DNA from: Paenibacillus elgii NBRC 100335
Lineage (GTDB): Bacteria > Bacillota > Bacilli > Paenibacillales > NBRC-103111
Assembly (NCBI RefSeq): GCF_004000865.1
Contig: NZ_BIMB01000012.1
Coordinates: 104,704 to 168,703 of the forward strand
DNA length: 64,000 nt
Reading direction: 5' to 3'
Shown piece by piece: positions 40,220 through 49,894 of the stretch (within the stretch, counting starts at the first letter, position 1; each line of letters begins with the position of its first letter). The position numbers and the translations under genes are program-made. The notes beneath the pieces were generated by a model. That model was not told the DNA's origin. It did not search any database and was given only the letters and a program-made list of their open reading frames with translations.

Positions 40220-41488
40220 TACCCCTTTCAAGTAGACACGAATAAAAAGACACCATTATGCTGCGACCGTACTCGGTATTCCACCGGGGAACGGTCGTTT
40301 AGTTTCTTCTGAAAGCGTTCGTGGTTGTAGAACGAGACGTATTCTCGGATAGCCTGTTCCAAGTCAGAGATTGATTGTAGATTGGTAAGATATAAATTTT
40401 CGTTTTTCAGATGTGAAAAGAACGATTCGATACAGGATTGTCAAAGCAGTTTCCACGTGGGGAGTGGCTGCCAATTACCCAAGCTTCGTGAGTTTGCGGT
40501 AAAACGGCTTTGAAGTGTACTGGAACCCCTAGTCAGAATGTAGGAGAACACTGGTAAGATTTGTTTTCTCAACGAGGATGTCCACTGTTTTCATAACAAG
40601 TGAAAGATCGTTTCGTTCGGACAGATGGCCATGCCACAACCTCGTTGTTTTACAGATCCTGGATTGCAGAGAGATATACAAAACGCTCTCCCACTCGAAT
40701 GTATGTAATATCAGTGACCAATTTACGCAGCGGCGCTTCTACATAGAACTGGCGTTCAAAGCCTATTGGGATGAACAACCGATGCTTGCTTGCCGAAATA
40801 GCGTCGCTTTTATCGGATCACGGAACGGAGAGCAAGCTTCTTCATGAGCCGGTAACGCGTTTGTGGTTAACGTGCAGCCCTTCACGTTTCAAAGCCACTG
40901 TCATACGCAAGTAGTCAAAGTACGGGTGTAGTGGGTGTATCGCCATAATATGGACTTCCAGCAACTGCTCTTGCAGCACACGGGATTTAGGCTACCCTTT
41001 TAACACCATTTGTAATAGCCTGCGCGTGAGACTTCCGCCAGTTTTAGGAGCCATTCCAATGGATACCTTACCCTCATTTCCTCAATGACTTCACACCGAC
41101 TCGATTTATTCGTCACTCCCCGTGTAGATTTGGATACCGCTTTTTTAAGTACTCGATCTCCCCCCCCTTAAATACGCCATTTCTTCTTCTACGCTTGCGA
41201 ACTTGGTCTGTCGTCCTTTACGAAAGGCTTCTTGCTCAAATGGTGGCCTTCCCGATAACGCTTCACCCATACTTCTACTGTGTCTTATTGCGAATCCCAA
41301 GTTGTCCGGTCATCTCTCTGTACGACATATTCCCCACGGTTACCATTCTAACTGCTTGCATTTTTAACTCTTCAGGATAACTGTTATTCGTACGGCTCCG
41401 TTTTCCCATGAAAAAATCCCCTCCGGTCGATAACGTTTAAGTCCTTCTTACCAGATGTCTTTTTTACATTGTCTAGCATGAGGGGATA
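40220..41488 (-). mobile_element. Decayed IS3 family (IS150-type) insertion sequence
   Basis: About 1.27 kb bounded by imperfect inverted repeats (left near 40220-40253, right near 41454-41488, roughly two thirds identical, both with a CCCCT-like outer end and TAAAAAGACA-like inner end). The transposase reads on the reverse strand in pieces and is placed under a separate entry. Direct target repeats could not be fixed by eye. Confidence 0.75.
40246..41409 (-). pseudogene. Broken IS150-type transposase (orfA/orfB)
   Basis: Read on the reverse strand from ATG 41409: MGKRSRTNNSYPEELKMQAV with NMSYREMTGQLGIRNKTQ (orfA helix-turn-helix), later EEEMAYL, EIEYLKKRYPNLHGE, then CEVIEEMRVRYPLEWLLKLA-EVSRAGYYKW (orfB start) and the integrase end CIESFFSHLKNENLYLTNLQ in part, REYVSFYNHERFQKKLNDRSPVEYR. 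Stops and frame changes separate all pieces, so it cannot move by itself. Confidence 0.8.
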
Positions 41489-41554
41489 TTACCAATAAAC
41501 GTGGTGGCGCTTTTTTCATTTTAATAAAAATATTTCAGAAGGAAGATATTGTTA

Positions 41555-41607
41555 TTGTGTGTTCGTTTTTTTGTTCGTATAAAATACAAACAAATGTTCT
41601 TTTTGGG
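41555..41607 (+). promoter_or_regulatory. SOS-type promoter, copy B
   Basis: TTGTGT (41555-41560), two GTTCG repeats, TATAAA (41578-41583), and CAAACAAATGTTCT (41587-41600), the same LexA-like palindrome as copy A at 26981-26994. Confidence 0.7.
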
Positions 41608-41617
41608 GGATGGAAAA

Positions 41618-41871
41618 ATGGATGAAAATAAGGATGCAGGTAAACAGGTATTTTTAAAGTTGACTGAGGAAGATCAACTCGAGCTTTTCGGGTGGCTACG
41701 AATGTCTTGCTCAAACACAATTGAGGTGACGATCACCATAGTTGGAGAGCATGAGAATCGGAAAATTGTAGGGGTAGTAACTGGATTAGATACGCGGCAG
41801 AGCCTCTTGAACAAAAGAAGGAGGGCTGGGAACTAATTGATCTTACTGTTGTACTCAGCGTAGATTTATAG
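41618..41871 (+). pseudogene. Frameshifted YolD-like gene
   Basis: From ATG 41618 the frame gives MDENKDAGKQVFLKLTEEDQ ... NTIEVTITIVGEHENRKIVGVVTGLDT and then runs to a stop at 41834-41836. A different frame continues with AEPLEQKKEGWELIDLTVVLSVDL to a TAG at 41869-41871, which is what the YolD-like C-terminal (WIDL..IL.V) should look like. One indel near 41795 explains it. GGGGGATGG precedes the ATG. Expression would be LexA-controlled. Confidence 0.6.
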
Positions 41872-42366
41872 TGATGAAGATGCTTTAGAATCTTTACAAA
41901 ACTGTTGGGGGTCTTTCTTGACGTGGCCCCCGAGGTGCAGAGATGGGGTTCAACAAAAACTTAGCCAAATGTATATATGAAATCTATGTTTAAATGAGGG
42001 GGGAAAATGGTCTACAAATGGTCTATAGTGTTCGAAAAACGTATCTGTTATAGTGTTTTAATTTTACTGTTACATATAAAATTTCTTTTAAATAAGCCAT
42101 TATTTTATACTGTAACAATAAATTCGGGGCCCGTCTCGCGACGAGCCCCTTTCATGGGAGAGGAGAAACCGGACGAAGAGCTTATGGGGAACGTAAGTCT
42201 TCTCCGCGGTTGTCTACGACATTTTCGGATGTCGATGATATAAGGATGATCCTTTTTGCAGAAAGATATACATCCGCTGGGAAAATTTTTTTGGATTTTT
42301 TGTGCAAAAGATTCCGTTTGTGATACGATATCAATATTAAGTTTGGCGGAAAGAAGGCTATACAGC
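41872..42366. other. 495-base junction between the acquired region and the core
   Basis: No supported gene; the ORF at 42007-42243 is AT-rich with one possible helix and unlike any family. It holds two hairpins (GGGGCCCGTCTCGCGACGAG in part at 42126-42150, and AAGGA-TGA-TCCTTTTT at 42243-42257). Confidence 0.35.
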
Positions 42367-42936
42367 ATGAGAGTCATATCGGGAAGTGCCAAAGGGCGGC
42401 CGCTAAAGGCGGTACCGGGCATGGGGACCCGGCCCACGACGGACAAAGTGAAAGAAGCGGTATTCAGCATGATCGGCCCTTATTTCGAAGGCGGACAAGT
42501 ACTGGATTTGTTTGCGGGCACGGGCGGCTTGAGTATCGAAGCGTTGAGCCGGGGGATGGACCGCGCCGTGCTCACGGACGTTGATAAAAAAGCCATCGAC
42601 ACGATACGCCACAATCTTCAGGCGACCGGGTTGACGGAGCGGGCCGAAGTGTACCGCAATGATGCGGTGCGCGCACTCAAAGCGCTTTCCAAGCGGGAAG
42701 CGCGTTTTGATCTGGTGTTTTTGGACCCGCCGTACAAGCTGAAAGTGATTGGAGAGCTGCTGGAGGAGCTGCAGCAGGGCGGATTGCTGGCCGACGGAGC
42801 GCGGATCGTGGTCGAGCATGACGCGGAGGACCGCCATGAGGGGGACTTCGGAGAGCTCGAATGGCTGCGGCGGGCCGAGTATGGGGATACTGCCATTACG
42901 ATTTACCGTACCCGCGTTGAGGGTAAAGAGATTTAA
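42367..42936 (+). CDS. rsmD: 16S rRNA (guanine966-N2)-methyltransferase RsmD
   Basis: Methylates G966 of 16S rRNA with S-adenosylmethionine during 30S assembly. The 189-residue protein has the family start MRVISGSAKGRPLKAVPG, PTTDKVKEAVFSM, SAM-binding LDLFAGTGGLSIEALSRG, and the catalytic FLDPPY. I start at ATG 42367, where homologs begin; AGAAGG lies upstream. A longer start at 42256 would add an unrelated 37-residue head. It opens the conserved order rsmD-coaD-ylbJ. Confidence 0.95.
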   Translation: MRVISGSAKGRPLKAVPGMGTRPTTDKVKEAVFSMIGPYFEGGQVLDLFAGTGGLSIEALSRGMDRAVLTDVDKKAIDTIRHNLQATGLTERAEVYRNDAVRALKALSKREARFDLVFLDPPYKLKVIGELLEELQQGGLLADGARIVVEHDAEDRHEGDFGELEWLRRAEYGDTAITIYRTRVEGKEI

Positions 42937-42948
42937 ACTCGATATTAG

Positions 42949-43491
<543 letters not shown>

Positions 43492-43505
43492 CACGGAAGC
43501 AAGAT

Positions 43506-44783
43506 TTACCGCTGATGGCGGCGGCGATGGAAAAGAAAAGCGGCGAATACCGAGAGCACGAGCAGGACAAGCAGCATCGTGCCGAACTGCAGCATCATCG
43601 GGCTGATCAAGGGCCACAGATTATCATGCTCGAAGGACCAGCCGCTGCGGACCGCGGCATAGTGCGCAAGCACGGGCTGCTCTCCTCCCAGCGAATCGGT
43701 GAGCGGCTTCCAAGCTAAGCAGGTGAGCGCAAAAGCAATTCCGCCATGCTCAAGCCGGGAGCGCAAAAAGCGCAGGTAGCGCAAGTCGGAAACCGCGGTT
43801 AGGCTTTTGACTTGGGCGTGAGTGGACAAGCCTCCCCACGAGAGAAGCAGACTGAGCAGCGCATACGGCAAGGCCGACGAAGCGGTTTCTGCATATTGCG
43901 ATAAGGCGTACGCTCCGAGATGCGGCTCGAAGAAACCGGCGAGCAGCGCTTGGGCGAGCGTCAGAGCGTTGTCATGGTTAAGGCCAAGTGCGGAGGCGAG
44001 GGAAGCGGCAGCGGAAACAAGCCCTGAAAGCGAAACGGCGTGAAGCAGCACGGAGAACATCATCATGCACCCGCCGATCAGAAAAAGCTGCTGAACGCTT
44101 GACGTCACCGAATCTCCCAGCAGCTTCCCGAACGTCCGGCCGTCGCGCGTCCGGGCGTCTTGAAATGCTTCGAAGCTCCGGCTGATCCACCCTGAGCTTC
44201 CCTTGTCCCGCGCTTTCGTTTTCGGCAGTGGATGAGGGACAGGGGCGCTGCGGAAACGGTGGAGCAGGGCCAGGAGCAGCGTGGAGGCATAATGGATGAC
44301 CGCAAGCGCAAGTCCGGCGGTCGCGCTTTGCAGGAATCCGACGCCGACCACGCTGACGAGGAAGACCGGGTTCAGCAGGTGAGAGATCGAGAGCAAGCGT
44401 TCTCCTTCATCGCGGGTCAGTGTGCCGTCTTTACGAAGCTGGCCCACGGCTGCGGCGCCGGCCGGCATGCCTGCCGTGAAGCCGAGCGCCACAATCCAGC
44501 CGGCGACTCCAGGGAGCCGGAATAAAAGGCGAAGCAGCGGCTCGAACAGCACGCCAAGTCCGTGCAGCACGCCCATCCCGCGCAGCAGCTCGGTGACGAT
44601 CAGAAAGGGCAGCAGGGCCGGGAAGACCAGCTTCCACCAGAGCTGGAGCCCCTGGAGCGACGAGCGAAACGCTTCGTCGGGAAATGCGATGATGCTGACG
44701 ACGAGAGCAAGCGACGCGGCGCCGAGCAGCAGCGTCGTAAAGCGCGGGGAGAAGAGAACCTGTAACCGTTGCATCCGAATCAT
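43506..44783 (-). CDS. ylbJ: YlbJ, sporulation membrane protein
   Basis: A 425-residue integral membrane protein with about 10 helices and the nucleoside-recognition (Gate) domain; YlbJ is required for normal spore cortex in Bacillus and is under sigma-E there. Motifs: KLVFPALLPFLIVTELLRGMGV in part, LGFTAGMPAGAAAVGQLRKDG in part, and SHLLNPVFLVSVVGVGFL. Starts at 44828, 44783 and 44774 are possible; GGAG lies closest to 44783 (2 bases) and 11 bases from 44774. It is reversed relative to coaD and sepM, which is normal for this locus in Paenibacillus-type genomes. Confidence 0.9.
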   Translation of the reverse strand: MIRMQRLQVLFSPRFTTLLLGAASLALVVSIIAFPDEAFRSSLQGLQLWWKLVFPALLPFLIVTELLRGMGVLHGLGVLFEPLLRLLFRLPGVAGWIVALGFTAGMPAGAAAVGQLRKDGTLTRDEGERLLSISHLLNPVFLVSVVGVGFLQSATAGLALAVIHYASTLLLALLHRFRSAPVPHPLPKTKARDKGSSGWISRSFEAFQDARTRDGRTFGKLLGDSVTSSVQQLFLIGGCMMMFSVLLHAVSLSGLVSAAASLASALGLNHDNALTLAQALLAGFFEPHLGAYALSQYAETASSALPYALLSLLLSWGGLSTHAQVKSLTAVSDLRYLRFLRSRLEHGGIAFALTCLAWKPLTDSLGGEQPVLAHYAAVRSGWSFEHDNLWPLISPMMLQFGTMLLVLLVLSVFAAFLFHRRRHQR

Positions 44784-44918
44784 CACTCCAGCTTGGGTTA
44801 GTGGTACATGTTTACGCTTTGTCCGCATGGAATAGACCTGACAGGCGTACGCTACCTATAGAGATACAACATTTGCGAACGGCTGGGGGGAAAGCTGCCG
44901 ATGGGAGAGGCACGACAC

Positions 44919-45992
44919 ATGAAACGCGCGTCACGCGTCGTTTTTTCCGTTTTTATAGCGATAGCGCTTTTGTACGTTGTTTATTTTATGCCTTTGCCGC
45001 TCTATATTTTTAAGCCGGGGACGGCCGAGGACATTCACCCAATGGTTCACGTCAAGCAGGCTGCGGAGGAAAAAGGCAAGTTCATGCTGACTACGGTGCA
45101 GGTGGCCGATGCAACCGTATTCGGCTATTTGATGTCCTACGTTAGGCCCTACGAAGAGCTGCGTCTGAAGCGGGATCTGCTCCGCAACAACGAGACCGAG
45201 GCGGAATATTCACAGCGTCAGGAAGTGGTTATGCTCACCTCGCAGGCGGACGCGATTCAGGCGGTATATAACCGGCTGAAAATTCCTTACCATATCAGCA
45301 AGGACGGCGTCGTCATCCAGCAGGTATATCCGAATGTTCCGGCGCATGACGTGCTTCAGGCCGGCGATACCATCGTGAAAATCGACGACAAACCGATCCA
45401 AACGATGGATGAGGTGCGAGCCGGCGTCACAGGCAAAAAAGCGGGGGAAAGCGTCTCGATCAGTTACAAGCGCAAAGGCGTGATCCAGACGAAGGATATC
45501 GCTTTGGCTACGTTGCCTGCCGATCCAAGCGCACAACCGGCAGAAGCTTCACGGGTCGGGCTTGGAGTCGTATTATCGGAATTGCACAGTGTGAAGGCCG
45601 AGTCGGAAGAGCAGCAGGTAGCCATTCAGGCGGGAGACATTGGCGGGCCGTCGGCGGGGCTGATGTTTTCGCTGGAAATTTATAACCAGCTGACGCCAGG
45701 CGATATTACGAAAGGCTACAAAGTGGCGGGTACCGGAGAGATTGATCCTGAAGGGCATGTCGGCGTCATCGGGGGTATTCAGCATAAAATCGTTGCGGCC
45801 GACCGGGCGGGCGCCGAAATCTTTTTCAGTCCCGCAGACTATAAAGCTCCGACCGGGCAGACGATCCCCAATTATTCGGACGCGAAGAAGCGTGCCGACG
45901 AGCTGGGGACCAAGATGACCGTCGTTCCGGTAGCCACGATGGACGAGGCTTTGGACTATTTGGCGAAGCTGCCGGCGAAAACGGGAAGTTAG
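44919..45992 (+). CDS. SepM/YlbL, PDZ-Lon membrane serine protease
   Basis: A 357-residue membrane protease: N-terminal membrane helix (VVFSVFIAIALLYVVYF), PDZ domain (about 125-215; DGVVIQQVYPNVPAHDVLQAGDTIVKIDDKPI in part) and C-terminal Lon-type serine protease with GDIGGPSAGLMFSLEIY in part (catalytic Ser) and the Lys in GGIQHKIVAAD. The homolog SepM matures the competence peptide in streptococci and YlbL has been linked to SOS-checkpoint proteolysis in Bacillus. ATG 44919 has GGGAGAGG eight bases upstream; ATG 44901 is alternative. Confidence 0.92.
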   Translation: MKRASRVVFSVFIAIALLYVVYFMPLPLYIFKPGTAEDIHPMVHVKQAAEEKGKFMLTTVQVADATVFGYLMSYVRPYEELRLKRDLLRNNETEAEYSQRQEVVMLTSQADAIQAVYNRLKIPYHISKDGVVIQQVYPNVPAHDVLQAGDTIVKIDDKPIQTMDEVRAGVTGKKAGESVSISYKRKGVIQTKDIALATLPADPSAQPAEASRVGLGVVLSELHSVKAESEEQQVAIQAGDIGGPSAGLMFSLEIYNQLTPGDITKGYKVAGTGEIDPEGHVGVIGGIQHKIVAADRAGAEIFFSPADYKAPTGQTIPNYSDAKKRADELGTKMTVVPVATMDEALDYLAKLPAKTGS

Positions 45993-45995
45993 GGA

Positions 45996-47231
45996 TCAAT
46001 CCGTCACAACGACCGGCGGTTCGTAGTAATCCGCGAGCCAGTCGCGGGGAGAAGGCGTTTCATATCCGAGCGCATAGACGGATGTAGCGCGAATATCCAT
46101 CGCGAGCAGCGGCGAAAGTGTGTCCGTTACTTTGGTGACAACGGGCACCTTTGCCGTTGTTTTCATTCGTCGAAGCAGCTCTCTTCCTTTCGGGCGAAAG
46201 CCCAGCACGCGCAGGTACGGCACGCCTTGACCGAGCATTTCGGCGGAGAGCTGCTCCTTAGTGTGATTCAGCAAAATACGCAGCAAGGTGCGCTGCAGCT
46301 TGGTCCGCGTATAGCGCTTCGTTTTGAGCCGGTCCAGCAGCGAAGCTACGCAGCCTTCTCCAGGGGCTGTCGTTTCGGTCAACGCCTGCCGAATGCGATG
46401 CTCCAGCCCTTCCGTTACCTCGTAGAACGTCGCGAGCTGCTCCGGGGTATGATTCATGAGCTGCAGCATCAGGGGCTTCGCAAAGCGTTCCCAATCGACC
46501 GGTGCGCGTCCGGCCTGCCATTCCCGCTCCAAAATATCCAGCGTTGCCGCAGGCGCATAAGGGCGGAGGGCGTGCAAGGAGCGCTCCTCAAAGAGCAACT
46601 TGCGGAGAGCGGTAGCGCTTGCAATGCGGCCGTCTGTAATGTCGGTTTGATTGTATTTCGCTTTCGTCCTTGTGATCGTTTGCGGCCGGATGCCGCTGCG
46701 AAGCCGCCGCAGGGCAATCAAATAATGCAGCCCGAGCGTATTGTTCGGCTTGGCGAGCTCGCTTTCGTCCGCGCCCGGCACGAGCTGTGCTACGGCGCGG
46801 CTGTAGGCGGCCGGATACGGGACGCCGGCTTTCAGCTCCTGCTGCAGCAGCTCCCGCAGCGGAGCGGGCTCGTCCTGCAAGACATCGGCCGCGGCTTCGA
46901 GCCAGCCAATGTCGCCGCTCTCGCTGCCGAAGCAGAGGCTGTCGACGAGCCCGGTAGCGTCGAGCGCGGAGACGGCGCCGAAAGCGAACCATTCGGCCGG
47001 CTGGGCGCTATAGGCGACCGGCAGCTCCAGGACGAGGTCCGCTCCCATGCGAAGCGCCATTTCGGCCCGCGCCCATTTGTTCACGACCGCCGGTTCGCCG
47101 CGCTGGAGAAAGTTCCCGCTCATGATGCAAATCGCGCTGTCCGCTCCCGTTACCTTTTTCGATTGTTGGTAATGATAGTAGTGACCGTTATGCAGCGGAT
47201 TGTATTCGACGACGAGACCGACGGTTGACAT
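45996..47231 (-). CDS. tmcAL: tRNA(Met) cytidine acetate ligase TmcAL (YlbM)
   Basis: Acetylates the wobble cytidine C34 of elongator tRNA(Met) using acetate and ATP. The 411-residue protein has the nucleotidyltransferase HxGH motif in VGLVVEYNPLHNGHYYH, MSGNFLQRGEPAVVNKW, the KPNNTLGLHYL region and a helical C-terminal domain. ATG 47231 follows GGGAGGAATATTACGC on the reverse strand. It is 4 bases from the end of sepM, convergently arranged. Confidence 0.93.
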   Translation of the reverse strand: MSTVGLVVEYNPLHNGHYYHYQQSKKVTGADSAICIMSGNFLQRGEPAVVNKWARAEMALRMGADLVLELPVAYSAQPAEWFAFGAVSALDATGLVDSLCFGSESGDIGWLEAAADVLQDEPAPLRELLQQELKAGVPYPAAYSRAVAQLVPGADESELAKPNNTLGLHYLIALRRLRSGIRPQTITRTKAKYNQTDITDGRIASATALRKLLFEERSLHALRPYAPAATLDILEREWQAGRAPVDWERFAKPLMLQLMNHTPEQLATFYEVTEGLEHRIRQALTETTAPGEGCVASLLDRLKTKRYTRTKLQRTLLRILLNHTKEQLSAEMLGQGVPYLRVLGFRPKGRELLRRMKTTAKVPVVTKVTDTLSPLLAMDIRATSVYALGYETPSPRDWLADYYEPPVVVTD

Positions 47232-47383
47232 GCGTAATATTCCTCCCAACCAGCGTTTCAGGCTTCTTTTGCCATGACCGATTATGTTTAATCACTATAG
47301 CATGAACATAGCATGAACTGAAAATGTTGACAAAATGGAACCGAAGTCGATATAATAATCTTTGTTTGTTTGGGGTGATACTC

Positions 47384-47911
47384 ATGTTTATACATTTGAA
47401 AGATTTGGCATCCAAAGGCACGATCCGGATCGAAGGTACGGAAGATATGACAGGCATTCTGCCGAAGTCCGGAGGTCTGCTCGGGTATGGCCCGCTGCAG
47501 GTGCGTTTGGAAGCTCGGGACAAGGCCGGCACGGCCGAAGTCACGGGCGAACTGGACATCGACGTGGAGCAATCATGCTCGCGCTGCTTGTCCCCGGTCG
47601 GACAGCATTTGACGATTCCGTTTCATGAGACGTTTGTGAAGGGCGAAGAGCAAGAGCTGGAAGAGTCCGAGGATGAGGACCAGGACGAGGAAGACGTGCT
47701 GTATGTCTCCGAGGACCGGTTCGAGCTGAAGCCCTATTTGGCGGAAAGCGTCCTGATGGCGCTGCCGTTCATCCCGCTGTGCAGTGAAAATTGTCAAGGA
47801 CTGTGTCCCGTGTGCGGAACGAACCGGAACGAGAAGGCTTGCGAATGCAAGACGGAGAAGGTGGACCCGCGTTTGGCCGGACTTGCGGATTTTTTTAAAG
47901 ACCGATCGTAA
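47384..47911 (+). CDS. yceD: DUF177 family protein YceD (YlbN)
   Basis: A 175-residue protein of the 23S rRNA-accumulation factor YceD family, almost always linked to rpmF. A pair of zinc knuckles is visible: [10 protein letters not shown] and [15 protein letters not shown], with an acidic linker between ([18 protein letters not shown]). ATG 47384 follows GGGGTGATACTC; homologs start [12 protein letters not shown]. rpmF follows 40 bases later. Confidence 0.92.
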   Translation: MFIHLKDLASKGTIRIEGTEDMTGILPKSGGLLGYGPLQVRLEARDKAGTAEVTGELDIDVEQSCSRCLSPVGQHLTIPFHETFVKGEEQELEESEDEDQDEEDVLYVSEDRFELKPYLAESVLMALPFIPLCSENCQGLCPVCGTNRNEKACECKTEKVDPRLAGLADFFKDRS

Positions 47912-47951
47912 CCAGGAACGCAGGCTGAATTCGTTGAAGGAGGTGGGAAAT

Positions 47952-48125
47952 ATGGCAGTACCTCAAAGGAGAACATCCAAAACGCGCCGCGACAAGCGTC
48001 GTACTCATTTTAAATTGGAAGTACCGGGCATGGTAAAGTGTGACAATTGCGGTGAATTGAAATTGGCTCACCGAGTTTGCAAAGTTTGCGGTCAATACAA
48101 AAAAAGAGAGATTATTAGCCAATAA
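47952..48125 (+). CDS. rpmF: Ribosomal protein bL32
   Basis: A 57-residue large-subunit protein: [20 protein letters not shown], then a zinc ribbon [20 protein letters not shown] in part with all four cysteines present (C+ form). GAAGGAGGTGGGAAAT precedes the ATG. It forms a unit with yceD and ends at a terminator. Confidence 0.97.
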   Translation: MAVPQRRTSKTRRDKRRTHFKLEVPGMVKCDNCGELKLAHRVCKVCGQYKKREIISQ

Positions 48126-48145
48126 TCTTCCTGCAGACAAAAGAG

Positions 48146-48182
48146 ATAGTACTTCACCGTTAGGTGCAGTGCTATTTTTTTT
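48146..48182 (+). terminator. Terminator after rpmF
   Basis: ATAGTACTTCACC-GTTA-GGTGCAGTGCTAT (G-T pairs allowed) then T8. Confidence 0.8.
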
Positions 48183-48217
48183 GTTTGCTCGCGCTTCCCT
48201 TTTCATGAAGAATCCAG

Positions 48218-48246
48218 TATACTTTGCTTTGTGACTTGGTCATAAG
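48218..48246 (+). promoter_or_regulatory. fapR promoter -10 and candidate FapR operator
   Basis: TATACT (48218-48223) is followed by TTTGTGACTTGGTCATAAG (48228-48246), a TGAC-TTG-GTCA palindrome resembling FapR sites over the probable start point; autorepression by FapR would fit. Confidence 0.4.
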
Positions 48247-48304
48247 AGATAGTGACATATCATATGCATCAGGTGGGGACCTCCCTAGTTCAAGCTAAAA
48301 AAAG

Positions 48305-48913
48305 GTGGTGCTCGTTATCGAACGCCTTCCGAAACGACAGCGCCAGCAGCAGTTGGCCAAAGCGATCGAAGAAAATCCGTTTATTACGGATGAAGAGCTG
48401 ACGAAGCTGTTTCAAGTCAGCATCCAGACGATCCGTCTGGACCGGCTCGAACTTGGCATTCCCGAGCTGCGAGAGCGGATGAAGCTGATGGCGGAGCAAT
48501 CGTACGATCAGGTGCGCTCGCTTCCGCTGCACGAAGTCATCGGGGATGTCATTGATCTACAGCTCGACAAGAGCGGTATTTCCATGTTCGAAATTCGAGA
48601 AGAGCATGTGTTCTCCCGGACGAAAATCGCACGGGGTCATCATATATTTTCTCAGGCCAATTCCTTGGCCGTCGCGCTGATTAACGATAAGGTGGCGCTG
48701 ACCGCCGCTGCGGACATCCGCTTCGTACGGCCGGTTAAACTGCAGGAGAAGTGCATTGCCAAGGCTTATGTCCGTTCGATCTCCAAAGGCAAGGCGAAGG
48801 TCGAAGTTTTTACATACGTCGGAGACGAAGTGGTATTCCAGGGGAATTTCATCATTTATCATGCGAGCAAAGATCGGCATGAAGGAGGAGAGCTTCATGC
48901 GGATAGCGATTGA
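48305..48913 (+). CDS. fapR: FapR, malonyl-CoA-responsive lipid regulator
   Basis: Represses fatty acid and phospholipid synthesis genes until malonyl-CoA binds. The 202-residue protein shows the N-terminal helix-turn-helix (ITDEELTKLFQVSIQTIRLDRLELGIPELRERMK in part) and the hot-dog effector domain (RTKIARGHHIFSQANSLAVALI in part, ADIRFVRPVK). The start is one of two adjacent GTG codons (48305 or 48308) after AAAAAAAGG. plsX overlaps its 3-prime end by 17 bases, so they are coupled. Confidence 0.94.
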   Translation: MVLVIERLPKRQRQQQLAKAIEENPFITDEELTKLFQVSIQTIRLDRLELGIPELRERMKLMAEQSYDQVRSLPLHEVIGDVIDLQLDKSGISMFEIREEHVFSRTKIARGHHIFSQANSLAVALINDKVALTAAADIRFVRPVKLQEKCIAKAYVRSISKGKAKVEVFTYVGDEVVFQGNFIIYHASKDRHEGGELHADSD

Positions 48914-49892
48914 CGCGATGGGCGGAGACCATGCACCGCAGGCAGCGGTGGATGGTGCGATCGCGGCGGCCGAAGAATGGCCGGATACGACGATTGTGCT
49001 GGTTGGAGATACAAGCGTGCTGGAGCCATTGCTTCAAGGCAAGAAGCTTGCGAATCTGGAGTTGAGGCACGCAAGCGAGATGATCGAAGCGGATGACGAG
49101 CCGGTGAAAGCGGTGCGGCGCAAAAAGGACGCTTCGATGGTCGTCGCCGGACGCATGGTGAAGGAGCAGGAAGTAGGCGCCATGATATCGGCGGGCAATA
49201 CGGGAGCATTGATGACGACGGGCCTCCTGGTTGTCGGCCGAATCAAAGGAATCGAGCGCCCTGCGCTTGCACCGATGCTGCCGACGGTTGACGGCGAAGG
49301 CATTCTTGCGCTCGACCTCGGAGCGAATATGGACGCGACGGCGGAGCATCTTGTGCAGTACGCCATCATGGGCAGCTTGTATCGAAGCAAAGTGCACGGA
49401 GTGGCCGAGCCGCGCGTCGGTCTCCTTAACGTGGGCACGGAAGCGATGAAAGGCAACGAGCTGACGAAGGCGGCTTTTCCGCTGCTGGAGCAGGCGCCGA
49501 TTCGCTTCATAGGCAACGTGGAGTCGCGCGACGTGCTCCGGAAGCCTTGCGACGTCATCGTATGCGACGGCTTTGCGGGGAATATTATGCTTAAATCGAT
49601 GGAAGGGGCGGCTTCAGTCATCTTTTCCGTCTTAAAAGATCAATTTATGCGTACGTGGTACACGAAGCTGGCGGCGGCGGCGGTGAAGAAGGGCCTCGGC
49701 CAATTCCGCAAGAAAATGGATTACACCGAGCACGGCGCAGCGCCTTTGCTGGGCATTAACGGTCTGGTGCTCAAAAGCCACGGCTCGTCCAACGGGGTAG
49801 CTTTTAAAAATGCGGTGCGTCAGGCCAGGGTCGCTTTGAAAAACGATTTGGTCCGCAGCATTTCTGCAGAAATCAGTAACGGGAGCGAGTAG
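48897..49892 (+). CDS. plsX: Acyl-ACP:phosphate acyltransferase PlsX
   Basis: Makes acyl-phosphate from acyl-ACP for PlsY. The 331-residue protein begins MRIAIDAMGGDHAP, has ISAGNTGALMTTGLLVVGRI in part, LDLGANMD and GFAGNIMLKSMEG. ATG 48897 lies inside fapR after GAAGGAGGAGAGCTTC. It shares its acyl-phosphate product with the FakA route at 2.4-5.2 kb. Confidence 0.96.
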   Translation: MRIAIDAMGGDHAPQAAVDGAIAAAEEWPDTTIVLVGDTSVLEPLLQGKKLANLELRHASEMIEADDEPVKAVRRKKDASMVVAGRMVKEQEVGAMISAGNTGALMTTGLLVVGRIKGIERPALAPMLPTVDGEGILALDLGANMDATAEHLVQYAIMGSLYRSKVHGVAEPRVGLLNVGTEAMKGNELTKAAFPLLEQAPIRFIGNVESRDVLRKPCDVIVCDGFAGNIMLKSMEGAASVIFSVLKDQFMRTWYTKLAAAAVKKGLGQFRKKMDYTEHGAAPLLGINGLVLKSHGSSNGVAFKNAVRQARVALKNDLVRSISAEISNGSE

Positions 49893-49894
49893 TT

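Noticed and set aside
40578..40847. Forward ORF of 89 codons within the IS
   Set aside because: Opposite strand of the decayed transposase; shadow.
42007..42243. 78-codon ORF with a ribosome-binding-site-like G run
   Set aside because: AT-rich, runs through a GC-rich hairpin, one weak hydrophobic patch only; not enough to call a gene.
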